From positions 1-14,046 of the forward strand of contig JAIBBE010000158.1 in NCBI GenBank assembly GCA_019694835.1: 14,046 nucleotides of DNA, written 5' to 3'. The position numbers and the translations under genes were made by a program. Positions 6,481-13,875 of this stretch are shown here, piece by piece (the stretch's first letter is position 1; the number at the start of each line of letters is the position of its first letter). Source of the stretch: Fimbriimonadaceae bacterium (lineage in GTDB: Bacteria > Armatimonadota > Fimbriimonadia > Fimbriimonadales > Fimbriimonadaceae). A model generated the notes under the pieces. The model was not told the origin of the DNA, searched no databases, and worked only from the letters and a program-made list of their open reading frames with translations.

Positions 6481-7851
6481 ATGAACAACGGGATTCAAGT
6501 CGGACTGGCGATTACGGTGCTCGCTGCGGTAGTGGGGGCGGGCCTCTACTTCGTGCGACCCGATGCCGATCTCGACGGCCCCGCTGCCCGGCTGGAGAGT
6601 GAACTCAAGCGAGCCCAGGAGTGGGGGTTTGTGCTCACGAGCGACGAACTCAACGAAGCGATTCCTCCAGCATCGCAGAACGCCGCCGCGGACATCGAGC
6701 AGCTTGTTGCCCTCAATGAGACAGACTCAAAACTCGGTGCACGCATCAGCGACCTCCGTAGGTCAGCGCAGGGGCCGACGACGATCTCAAAGGCAAAACT
6801 CGAACCGTTCGCGCACCAACTGGAAGCCATCGACAAAGCGTGCGCATTTCCCGACGTCGGATTCGAACGTGATTGGGACCTCGGTCTTACCCTCACCTTT
6901 GACCAAGTCTCATCTTATCGGGTCGGAGCGCGGCTTCTGGCTACCCGTGCTGAGATCCGTGCCGCCGATGGCGACTTCAAAGGAGCTTACGAGGACCTCG
7001 CACGCATCGACAAGCTCGCTCAGTTTGCCAGCAAGGAACCGGTCATCGTCGGCGCGATGAGCGCATCGGCTATCCGAGTTCTGCGCTACCAGACCATTCG
7101 GCGAATCGCCATTCTGGACAAAGATGATCGGGGTCGGCTTGTCGAGCTTAGGGACCTCATCGGCGACGAACTTCCTCCACCTCCGATCGCTGAGATCGGC
7201 ATGCGCGAGGCCTATTCGGTGCTCAGCTTGGTTCGCAACTTCCGGGAGTTTGGGGGACCAGCCGCTTTTGTCACCGAAACGAACGAGCGCAGCCAAGTCC
7301 GCGCACCGAGCGACCCATCCCGCCTCAAGCGAAGTGGGCTTCCGGATGGAAAGTTCGAGCGAGCCAACCTCGCGACCACGCTCATGTACTGGAACGACCT
7401 CATTTCAAGAATCAATGAGCCAGGACTCGATCCGCTCACCCTCAAGAAACACCTCGATGCCGCCGCGATCAAGGTTAAGAGCGACCGTTCACGAGCCCGC
7501 TCGATCATTCGCGAAGTCATGCTGCCCGCGAACGCCTATTTGCAGGTCTACAACGCGGAGGCTCTTCGCCGGCTGACGACGGTTTTCCTGGACGCATTCA
7601 TTTATCGCGTCGATCACGGCCGCTTCCCAGAGGCACCAGTGCAGGCGATGCGCGATCCGTTCTCTTCACGCGATCTTCGCTACCGGTCGACGGGCGACAC
7701 GATCAAGATCTGGTCCTCGGGAAATGACCTGATGGACAACAACGGTACGCGCCGAAACGGCCAAGCAGGATTCGACGAAGTCATCGAGTACCCCCCTGCC
7801 GGTCCAGCACCCCAAGCCCCCATGCAAGGCCCCACGCGCCCGGCGTTCTAA
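6481..7851 (+). CDS. Membrane-anchored protein of unknown function with pseudopilin-like C-terminus
   Basis: I do not recognise this 456-residue protein as a named family. Residues about 5-24 (GIQVGLAITVLAAVVGAGLY) form an N-terminal membrane anchor, and the rest should be periplasmic. The middle (about 30-350) is mostly helical, with conserved-looking stretches such as YRVGARLLATRAEIRAADGDFKGAYEDL that resemble tetratricopeptide-type helical pairs. The last 90 residues (LRRLTTVFLDAFIYRVDHGRFP, DPFSSRDLRYRSTGDTIKIWSSGND) resemble the C-terminal part of type II secretion major pseudopilins, with a DP(W/F) turn, YR strand and S-x-G-x-D motif. The tail after about 436 is proline-rich. Domain assignments are inference. 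It is preceded by a good ribosome binding site and no partner gene follows on this strand. Confidence 0.75.
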   Translation: MNNGIQVGLAITVLAAVVGAGLYFVRPDADLDGPAARLESELKRAQEWGFVLTSDELNEAIPPASQNAAADIEQLVALNETDSKLGARISDLRRSAQGPTTISKAKLEPFAHQLEAIDKACAFPDVGFERDWDLGLTLTFDQVSSYRVGARLLATRAEIRAADGDFKGAYEDLARIDKLAQFASKEPVIVGAMSASAIRVLRYQTIRRIAILDKDDRGRLVELRDLIGDELPPPPIAEIGMREAYSVLSLVRNFREFGGPAAFVTETNERSQVRAPSDPSRLKRSGLPDGKFERANLATTLMYWNDLISRINEPGLDPLTLKKHLDAAAIKVKSDRSRARSIIREVMLPANAYLQVYNAEALRRLTTVFLDAFIYRVDHGRFPEAPVQAMRDPFSSRDLRYRSTGDTIKIWSSGNDLMDNNGTRRNGQAGFDEVIEYPPAGPAPQAPMQGPTRPAF

Positions 7852-8028
7852 CTGCAATTGGTGGGGGCGGGATAAAAAGCCCCGAATCAAGACCAGGCCC
7901 GATGAATTGCTCGACCAGCAAACACCTGCGCCGCGCCGCGACCGCTGGAGCCGCATGGCCCGCCGAATGGGTTGGCGGCGGAGATTCTGGATGATTGATT
8001 TCAAGCACGGTCTGACCCGGCAGTTTGC

Positions 8029-8157
8029 ACTCGAAAATCCCTATTCTCGTCTCGAAGATCGCCTTCTTCGCCTTCTGGGAGCCTGTTTTTATGATGAAGA
8101 AGCCCTTTCTTATGATGAGGAAGGCCAATTTGAAGTTCTGGAAAGGGATTTTCGAGT
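8029..8157. repeat. 129-bp element bounded by a 14-bp perfect inverted repeat
   Basis: ACTCGAAAATCCCT at 8029-8042 recurs in reverse complement as AGGGATTTTCGAGT at 8144-8157. Weaker complementarity continues inward (GCCTTC on one arm against GAAGGC on the other), so the element is a degenerate long palindrome. The body is less G+C-rich than its surroundings. It could be a MITE-like remnant, a structured RNA or a decayed repeat. No transposase or target-site duplication was found. Confidence 0.6.
8090..8131. repeat. Imperfect 21-bp tandem duplication
   Basis: Two adjacent units, 8090-8110 and 8111-8131, share 16 of 21 bases and both begin TATGATGA. The unit is exactly seven codons long, giving FMMKKP/LMMRKA-style repeats in one plus-strand frame and FLIIRKG/FFIIKTG in one minus-strand frame. 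It lies at the centre of the inverted-repeat element. Confidence 0.6.
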
Positions 8158-8185
8158 CAAAAATGGTCGTCCTAATCGGGGATAG

Positions 8186-8209
8186 CCTCCATTCTCCGAC
8201 GGATGGAGG
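8186..8209. repeat. Hairpin repeat, copy 1 (3' of the PPC-like gene)
   Basis: Arm CCTCCATTC, loop TCCGAC and arm GGATGGAGG form a 9-bp stem with one G-T wobble. It lies nine bases beyond the stop of the minus-strand gene. The same design occurs at 10026-10047 and 10099-10124 on the other side of that gene. Confidence 0.7.
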
Positions 8210-8218
8210 TTCCTCAGC

Positions 8219-9958
8219 TTATGATCCAACCGTAATCTTGCTGAGTTCGATGGAGTAGTCCGCCTGCTCCCGACCCGTCAGTACGATCACGAAAGTGCGA
8301 GGCTCACTCACCCGCAGGATGCCGAGCTGGTGGCTCTCATCGAGGTTTTCGCGCTGAAAGGACGCCGGATTTCCTTTGTCGTCATAGATGGCGACGTCGT
8401 AGGTCCATTTGCTCGATCTCCAGCGAACGAAAAGGGGGGTCTGGGGCGTAGCGGTGAACTTCCAGATCTGCACTTCATCGGGGCCGATCGTGCCCTTGGC
8501 GGGGGTCCCGACGCCGAATTCTTTCGCGGGCAGAACCTTGCGCGAGAGCGAATAATCGCCGCCGCCCCCGTCACCCAGCGCAGAGACTTGGACCAAATAC
8601 CGGCCCGGCTTCTGTACGATCATGCGCCACGAGGCCGAGGTTTGATCCAGAGGTGCCACGGCGCTGCGCAGTTCGACCAAGTCTGGGTCACGTACGACCA
8701 CCACGTCACTGAATCCGCTTGCGGAGGAGCCCAGCGTCATCACGTCGCCCGCTTTGCCGTCGAACGCCCAGTAATCGGTGTTCGCGATGCGCAGTTTGGC
8801 CGTATTAGGCTTGTCCACGCCGAAGGCCGCTGCCGCAGGTCGGACCCGCACCGTGAAGGGTTTGCCAGCGGGGCCTACGCCATCGGTTGCTAACCACAGT
8901 TTCGCATCTCGTCGGGCGAAGAAGACCAGCACCCTACCGTCACGGGCGCGACCGGGCATCATCTCCAGCGCTGGGCCTTCCATCGGGGGCTGGTTGCGAG
9001 TCAGGGGGATGAACGGGTTCAGTTCGGGCTTCTTGGGATCGAGGGTGTACTTCGAGAAATCAGGGGCTTCGGTCACGCGGAAGACGCTCTCCAGGCTTAG
9101 TTCTGGCGTTGTAGCCTCGATCAGGTCGCCTTTCTTCACGTTGAGTTCGAAGAGAGCGGGCACATTCATCGCCGATTGGGCTGTCCCGCTGTCCAGCGGC
9201 TTCGGCACGAAGTCGCGCGTGCCCACGCGGACTCTGCCCTGTCCTTCGCGATAGCCGTAGGGAACGGCGAGGAGATAGTAATCGCCCGCAAGCGGCGCGA
9301 TGAGCGCGCGAATCGCAGGAAAGATCGGTGCGGCCAAGCTTGGCGGTCGCTCGGGCAACCCGAGCGGGTTGATAACGGTTCCGAAATTGAAGTTGATGGT
9401 GTTGCCTTCTCCTCGCTTCTCGGCGACGAGGTCCTTCACTTGGCCCGCCTGCATGGGAATCCGAACGAGGAACGGTCGGTCAGCCGCGACCACGCCTTCG
9501 ACCATGCCTCCCGGTGCCAGGTCGACTGAGTCGTAGATGTTGAAGCGCGCGAACACTTGGCCGCCCGCCTTGTTCTGGAAACTGCGCACGTCGAACCCGT
9601 ACTCGCCGTCCTTAGTGCATCGCCAGAAGACGAGCGGCCGCTGGTCGCCGGGATAACGGTCGTCGTTCTGGGCCATGACCTTCTTTTGGTCGTCCACGAT
9701 CTCGATCGCGGGGTCCACGGCCTCACTGCGCGCCTCTCCGACCACGACTTGACCTGCCTTAAGGGTCAGCTTCCACTGACACATATCGCCCGGCGTCAAG
9801 ATCGCCTTGAGTTCCTCGCCGTTCAAGTACTGCCCGAGCGCCCGGTCCACCGCTTGCACGGATCCCCCCTGGTAGGTGCCCTGCATTTCGCCTTGCTGAG
9901 GCGGGTCCGAGGCGGCAAGGGTACCAAAAGCCAACACCAAACTCATCGATCCAATCAT
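8219..9958 (-). CDS. Secreted multi-domain protein with PPC-like beta-sandwich domains
   Basis: This protein of about 579 residues starts MIGSMSLVLAFGTLAAS, a signal peptide. GGAGGG at 9968-9963 is correctly spaced for ATG 9958. The ATG directly before it (9961) is too close, and an open frame up to 10114 only translates the hairpin repeats. Residues about 48-145 match a bacterial pre-peptidase C-terminal (PPC) domain: WKLTLKAGQVVVGEARS, DPAIEIVDDQKKVMAQNDD, DGEYGFDVRSFQ. Similar units recur at about 150-248, and near the end (SASWRMIVQKPGRYLVQVSA, then WKFTATPQTPLFVRWRSS with YDVAIYDDKGN and DYSIELSKI). No protease or other catalytic domain is recognisable, so this is a chain of binding or structural modules without the enzyme that PPC domains usually accompany. 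The gene lies downstream of the ABC ATPase on the same strand, 188 bases away, and is flanked by repeats. The function is unknown. Confidence 0.8.
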   Translation of the reverse strand: MIGSMSLVLAFGTLAASDPPQQGEMQGTYQGGSVQAVDRALGQYLNGEELKAILTPGDMCQWKLTLKAGQVVVGEARSEAVDPAIEIVDDQKKVMAQNDDRYPGDQRPLVFWRCTKDGEYGFDVRSFQNKAGGQVFARFNIYDSVDLAPGGMVEGVVAADRPFLVRIPMQAGQVKDLVAEKRGEGNTINFNFGTVINPLGLPERPPSLAAPIFPAIRALIAPLAGDYYLLAVPYGYREGQGRVRVGTRDFVPKPLDSGTAQSAMNVPALFELNVKKGDLIEATTPELSLESVFRVTEAPDFSKYTLDPKKPELNPFIPLTRNQPPMEGPALEMMPGRARDGRVLVFFARRDAKLWLATDGVGPAGKPFTVRVRPAAAAFGVDKPNTAKLRIANTDYWAFDGKAGDVMTLGSSASGFSDVVVVRDPDLVELRSAVAPLDQTSASWRMIVQKPGRYLVQVSALGDGGGGDYSLSRKVLPAKEFGVGTPAKGTIGPDEVQIWKFTATPQTPLFVRWRSSKWTYDVAIYDDKGNPASFQRENLDESHQLGILRVSEPRTFVIVLTGREQADYSIELSKITVGS

Positions 9959-10025
9959 CATTCCCTCCGCCTCTTGGACGGCGTGCCGCAGGTCCGGGGT
10001 TACGAAGGATTCTTCCCAAACCGGC

Positions 10026-10047
10026 CTCCAACCTCCCACGTATGGAG
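10026..10047. repeat. Hairpin repeat, degenerate copy 2
   Basis: CTCCAACC, TCCCAC and GTATGGAG match copy 3 at 20 of 22 positions, with the two changes weakening the stem. Its CCTCCCACG core (10032-10040) also pairs perfectly with CGTGGGAGG at 10060-10068, giving an alternative 9-bp stem. Confidence 0.6.
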
Positions 10048-10068
10048 CGCGTTGGCGGGCGTGGGAGG
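10032..10068. repeat. 9-bp inverted repeat sharing an arm with copy 2
   Basis: CCTCCCACG (10032-10040) and CGTGGGAGG (10060-10068) are perfectly complementary across 19 bases. The same 9-mer appears again at 10107-10115, so 10060-10068 could pair with either. A small stem CTGGC-gaa-GCCAG follows at 10073-10085. These mutually exclusive pairings lie 74-190 bases upstream of the PPC-like gene start on the minus strand. Confidence 0.55.
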
Positions 10069-10098
10069 GGTTCTGGCGAAGCCAGTAGAGCTTGTTAT

Positions 10099-10124
10099 GT
10101 CTCCATCCTCCCACGGATGGAGAC
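10099..10124. repeat. Hairpin repeat, copy 3 (between ABC ATPase and PPC-like gene)
   Basis: GTCTCCATCC and GGATGGAGAC form a perfect 10-bp stem around TCCCAC. It starts 22 bases downstream of the ABC ATPase stop (minus strand), where a terminator would be expected, but no U-tract follows. A G+C-rich stretch (10126-10140) separates it from the stop. Confidence 0.7.
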
Positions 10125-10146
10125 CCCGGGCGGGTCCGCCTCCGAA

Positions 10147-11292
<1,146 letters not shown>

Positions 11293-11334
11293 CGAATCCT
11301 TCCTCCACGATCCCCCGGCGTCGCTGGCGGGATG

Positions 11335-11346
11335 TATTGTTATAGC
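11335..11346 (+). promoter_or_regulatory. TANNNT box suggesting leaderless transcription of the GNAT gene
   Basis: TATTGT (11335-11340) ends six bases before the ATG at 11347, so initiation seven bases after the box would fall on the ATG itself. No Shine-Dalgarno sequence precedes the gene. Only 54 bases separate it from the divergent ABC ATPase start. Confidence 0.45.
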
Positions 11347-11847
11347 ATGTTCGAGACAGAACGGCTATCGATCCGACCTTGGTCGCTGGACGACGCGTCC
11401 GAATTTTTCGCGATGTACAGCAACGAGGAGGTGGTCCATTTTCTTCCCGGCATGCGCCCCGATTCGATTGATGATCAGATCGTGCGGATGGAGCGGGTGA
11501 TCGAGCGCGATCGAGCCCGCGGAGATGGGACGGGTGCGTTTACTTGCCGTCTCCTCTCGAACGGTCGCCTGGTAGGTTCGGCGCTTCTCAAAGGTCTTCC
11601 TGGACATGACTTGATCGAAGTTGGCTGGCACCTCGACCGCTGGGCTTGGGGCCAGGGATTTGCGAGCGAAATGGGCGGTTGCATGCTGACCCACGGGTTC
11701 GAAACGCTCGGACTTGAATACATCGTGGCGGTCGTTGATCCGCTGAACGAGAGGTCGAAGCGCGTCGCGCTCCGCATCGGCATGGAGCCCCGCGCTACGA
11801 TCCGAGCTTACGACAAAGACCTGGACTGCTTCGAGAAGTTCCGCTGA
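11347..11847 (+). CDS. GNAT-family N-acetyltransferase (RimJ/RimL-like)
   Basis: This 166-residue protein begins MFETERLSIRPWSLDDASEFF, the classic opening of the Acetyltransf_3 (RimJ/RimL) branch, in which an acetyl group moves from acetyl-CoA to a protein N-terminus or small amine. The acetyl-CoA-binding motif A lies at about 93-109 (GWHLDRWAWGQGFASEM), with the pyrophosphate loop in WGQGFA. The motif B region at 128-146 carries DPLNERSKRVALRIGM, including the usual N-x-x-S. The frame stays open far upstream across the divergent ABC gene, but the conserved start at 11347 is preferred. The substrate cannot be told from sequence. The gene converges on the photolyase gene, with six bases between stop codons and no terminator between them. 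Confidence 0.88.
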   Translation: MFETERLSIRPWSLDDASEFFAMYSNEEVVHFLPGMRPDSIDDQIVRMERVIERDRARGDGTGAFTCRLLSNGRLVGSALLKGLPGHDLIEVGWHLDRWAWGQGFASEMGGCMLTHGFETLGLEYIVAVVDPLNERSKRVALRIGMEPRATIRAYDKDLDCFEKFR

Positions 11848-11853
11848 ATGGAG

Positions 11854-13248
11854 TTACCCCTTGCTTGATGCGGCTTGCGCGAGGATTCGGAGGGCAATTT
11901 CACGCTGGACGGCATGGTCGACAATCGGCAGGGGATAATCGCGGCCCACCTCGCAACCGGCGGCAAGCTGTTCGAAGAGAGGGAGTTCCCAAGGTGCATG
12001 GATGGCCTCATCGCTCAAGCCAGCAAGCTCGGGGCACCACTGCCGGATGAAGGTTCCCTGAGCGTCGAACTTCCTTGACTGCAGGATCGGATTGAAGATG
12101 CGGAAGTGGGGCTGAGCATCGACCCCCGTACTCGCCGCCCATTGCCAGCCGCCATTGTTCTGGGCCAGGTCGAAATCCAGGAGCTGCCGCGCGAAGTAGG
12201 CTTCCCCACGCCGCCAGTCGATCAGCAAGTCCTTGACTAAGAACGACGCGCAAACCATGCGCAGCCGGTTGTGCATCCACCCGGTTGCATTGAGACACCG
12301 CATGGCCGCATCGACGATGGGGTAGCCGGTCCGGCCCCCGCACCATGCCTCGAAGTGCTCGTCCAGCCCCGGCCACTCAATGTCGTCGAATTCCGGTTTG
12401 AACGCGCTACCGACGACATGGGGGAAGTTCGATAGGATCATGTGATAGAACTCCCTCCAAATCAGCTCGTTCCACCATTTCTCCGACCCGGGGGACGGGT
12501 TCTCCATGGCGACCCGGACGCATTCCCGAATGGAAATGGTTCCGAAACGCAAATGCACGGAAAGGGCCGACGTCGACTTCAAAGCGGGGAAATCGCGCTC
12601 CTCGCCATAGGCGGCGAGTCTCGACCGGAATTGGCCCAGCCGCTCTCGGGCAGCATCTTCACCAGCAGGCAGCCACGTTAGCGTTTCCTCGAAGCCCATC
12701 TCAGCTAAGGGAATGAGCCTCCCAGGAATCCCCGGCCAGAGTCGAGTGAGATCCGGGCTCCGCTCCTCGGCGTCTGCCCGCGAAAACTGGGCACGCCAGG
12801 CTTTCATGTACGGCGTGTACACCTTGAGCACACCCCCAGCCTGGCTGAGGACCTCCTGCCGCTCGAACACGACGTGATCCTTGAAGGTGCGCAGGTCGCA
12901 CCGCTCGCCAACGGCTCGTTCGCGAGCCAGTGCATACGGATCATCGTCATGAGCCGCGAAGACGGCTTCGGCCTCCAGTTCGCGAACCAGCCGAGGAATC
13001 TCCTCGACGGGATCGCCATAGACGCTCACCAGCGCGCTCCCCCGCTCGCGAAGCTTGCGGTCGATCTCGGCAAGCGAGGCATGAATGAACGACACGCGAC
13101 GATCATCGCGGTCTTCGAGGGCATCCAGGATGTTACGGTCGAAGACGAACACGACTGCCACCCGATCAGCCCAGCGCGTCGCCTCGGCCAGAGCCGTGTG
13201 GTCGGAAAGCCGCAGGTCGCGTCGGAGCCAACAGAGAGCAGTTCGCAC
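11854..13248 (-). CDS. phrB: Deoxyribodipyrimidine photo-lyase, class I
   Basis: This flavoenzyme of about 464 residues repairs UV-induced cyclobutane pyrimidine dimers using blue light. From the GTG at 13248 the N-terminal antenna domain opens VRTALCWLRRDLRLSDHTAL, where families begin, so GTG is preferred over upstream alternatives such as ATG 13293. The C-terminal FAD domain holds WWNELIWREFYH (about 258-269), GRTGYPIVDAAMR (305-317), WMHNRLRM (324-331) and NNGGWQWAAS (364-373), followed by FRIFNP. The last block contains the FAD-contacting asparagine and a tryptophan of the electron-transfer chain. These blocks match bacterial CPD class I enzymes such as E. coli PhrB rather than cryptochrome-DASH or (6-4) types, though specificity is inferred. 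There is no obvious Shine-Dalgarno sequence. It is divergent from the 2TM-protein gene, 51 bases apart. Confidence 0.94.
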   Translation of the reverse strand: MRTALCWLRRDLRLSDHTALAEATRWADRVAVVFVFDRNILDALEDRDDRRVSFIHASLAEIDRKLRERGSALVSVYGDPVEEIPRLVRELEAEAVFAAHDDDPYALARERAVGERCDLRTFKDHVVFERQEVLSQAGGVLKVYTPYMKAWRAQFSRADAEERSPDLTRLWPGIPGRLIPLAEMGFEETLTWLPAGEDAARERLGQFRSRLAAYGEERDFPALKSTSALSVHLRFGTISIRECVRVAMENPSPGSEKWWNELIWREFYHMILSNFPHVVGSAFKPEFDDIEWPGLDEHFEAWCGGRTGYPIVDAAMRCLNATGWMHNRLRMVCASFLVKDLLIDWRRGEAYFARQLLDFDLAQNNGGWQWAASTGVDAQPHFRIFNPILQSRKFDAQGTFIRQWCPELAGLSDEAIHAPWELPLFEQLAAGCEVGRDYPLPIVDHAVQREIALRILAQAASSKG

Positions 13249-13261
13249 ATCGCATCTACGG

Positions 13262-13277
13262 ACCTGGTCACCCAGGT
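13262..13277. promoter_or_regulatory. Palindrome in the divergent phrB/2TM promoter
   Basis: ACCTGG (13262-13267) and CCAGGT (13272-13277) are perfect 6-bp arms with TCAC between. It sits 14 bases upstream of the phrB GTG and about 10 bases upstream of the -10-like box of the 2TM gene, so one bound regulator could control both. The operator role is inference. Confidence 0.4.
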
Positions 13278-13287
13278 GTCGGCGCGG

Positions 13288-13299
13288 TAACATCCTCGG
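13288..13299 (+). promoter_or_regulatory. TANNNT box suggesting leaderless transcription of the 2TM gene
   Basis: TAACAT (13288-13293) ends six bases before ATG 13300, the same geometry as TATTGT before the GNAT gene. No Shine-Dalgarno sequence is present. Confidence 0.45.
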
Positions 13300-13875
13300 A
13301 TGCCTGAGGAGCGGTTCTATACCGAGGAAGAAGCCAACGAGATTCTGCGTGCCGCCCAAATGGACCCTGGCACGAGCGGCATGTCTCGCGACGAACTCCT
13401 GCGCTCAGCCCTCGAGGCCGGCATTCCTCCCGAGGCCATCGAGCGAGCCGAGCAGCAAGTCACGCTCGGCAAGCAAAGCGTCTCCGACCAAGAAGGCTAT
13501 CGCCAGCACTTGCATCGCGCGCTCATGACGCAGGTTTCCTCGTGGTTTGGCACGTCCATCCTTCTTGCCGGCATCAACCTGATGACGGGCTTCCACTCGT
13601 TCTGGAGCGCTTGGCCGATTGGGATTTGGGGATTGGTGGTTCTTAAGGAAGCGATCGAGTACGGCCTCTCCAAACCCTGGCTCGATCCGAAGAAGGTCGA
13701 GAAGTGGCGTCGCAAACAAGCCACCCGCGAAGCCCAATCCGCCGAAGTCGAAGCCTACCTTCGTCAGCTTCCCGAAGACGTCCGTCGTGACAAAGACCGC
13801 GTCGTCAAAGACCTAACCGAGAAGTTTGGCCTCCGGTGGTCGGAAGCAAGGCATGCGCTCGACGAGTTTGACTAG
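13300..13875 (+). CDS. 2TM domain-containing membrane protein
   Basis: This 191-residue protein has a cytoplasmic N-terminal segment (YTEEEANEILRAA at 7-19, then SRDELLRSALEAGIPPEAIERAEQQV) of the short helical kind often found before 2TM domains. The 2TM unit is at about 66-122: a leading EGYRQHLHRAL helix, membrane segment 1 at about 79-96 (VSSWFGTSILLAGINLMTGF), the characteristic FWSAWPIGIWG turn at 101-111, and segment 2 ending EAIEYGL. The C-terminus (130-191) is charged and helical, with a coiled-coil-like stretch ending in DLTEKFGLRWSEARHALDEFD. 2TM domains occur in histidine kinases and in small proteins of unknown role. No kinase or DNA-binding domain is present here. It is divergent from phrB. 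Confidence 0.82.
   Translation: MPEERFYTEEEANEILRAAQMDPGTSGMSRDELLRSALEAGIPPEAIERAEQQVTLGKQSVSDQEGYRQHLHRALMTQVSSWFGTSILLAGINLMTGFHSFWSAWPIGIWGLVVLKEAIEYGLSKPWLDPKKVEKWRRKQATREAQSAEVEAYLRQLPEDVRRDKDRVVKDLTEKFGLRWSEARHALDEFD

Larger units (their letters stand above)
7852..8218. other. Gene-free convergent spacer with repeats
   Basis: This 367-base gap lies between two converging genes. Short open frames on both strands lack ribosome binding sites and recognisable domains, and their oddly repetitive translations come from the repeats listed separately (8029-8157, 8090-8131, 8186-8209). No clear terminator with a U-tract is seen for either neighbour. Positions 7852-8028 show no structure I can name. 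Confidence 0.6.

Noticed and set aside
7860..7885. Terminator for the 456-residue protein gene
   Set aside because: GGGGC and GCCCC can pair, but the loop contains the A-run and no U-tract follows.
7781..8128. Minus-strand frame of 115 codons in the convergent spacer
   Set aside because: Its N-terminal part is the translation of the inverted and tandem repeats, the rest is low-complexity, and it overlaps the end of the 456-residue protein gene.
7907..8258. Two short plus-strand frames (92 and 77 codons) in the same spacer
   Set aside because: One needs a TTG start, neither has a ribosome binding site, and both read through repeats. The second also overlaps the neighbouring gene.
9962..10114. 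N-terminal extension of the PPC-like protein
   Set aside because: The extra 51-52 residues are translated hairpin repeats (GGWRH, VGGWRP), while a signal peptide with a ribosome binding site starts at 9958.
8186..10124. CRISPR array interpretation of the hairpin repeats
   Set aside because: There are only three copies, irregularly spaced up to 1.9 kb apart, with no regular spacers and no cas genes.
13249..13359. N-terminal extension of the photolyase
   Set aside because: It would overlap the divergent 2TM gene, and the added residues precede the conserved photolyase opening.
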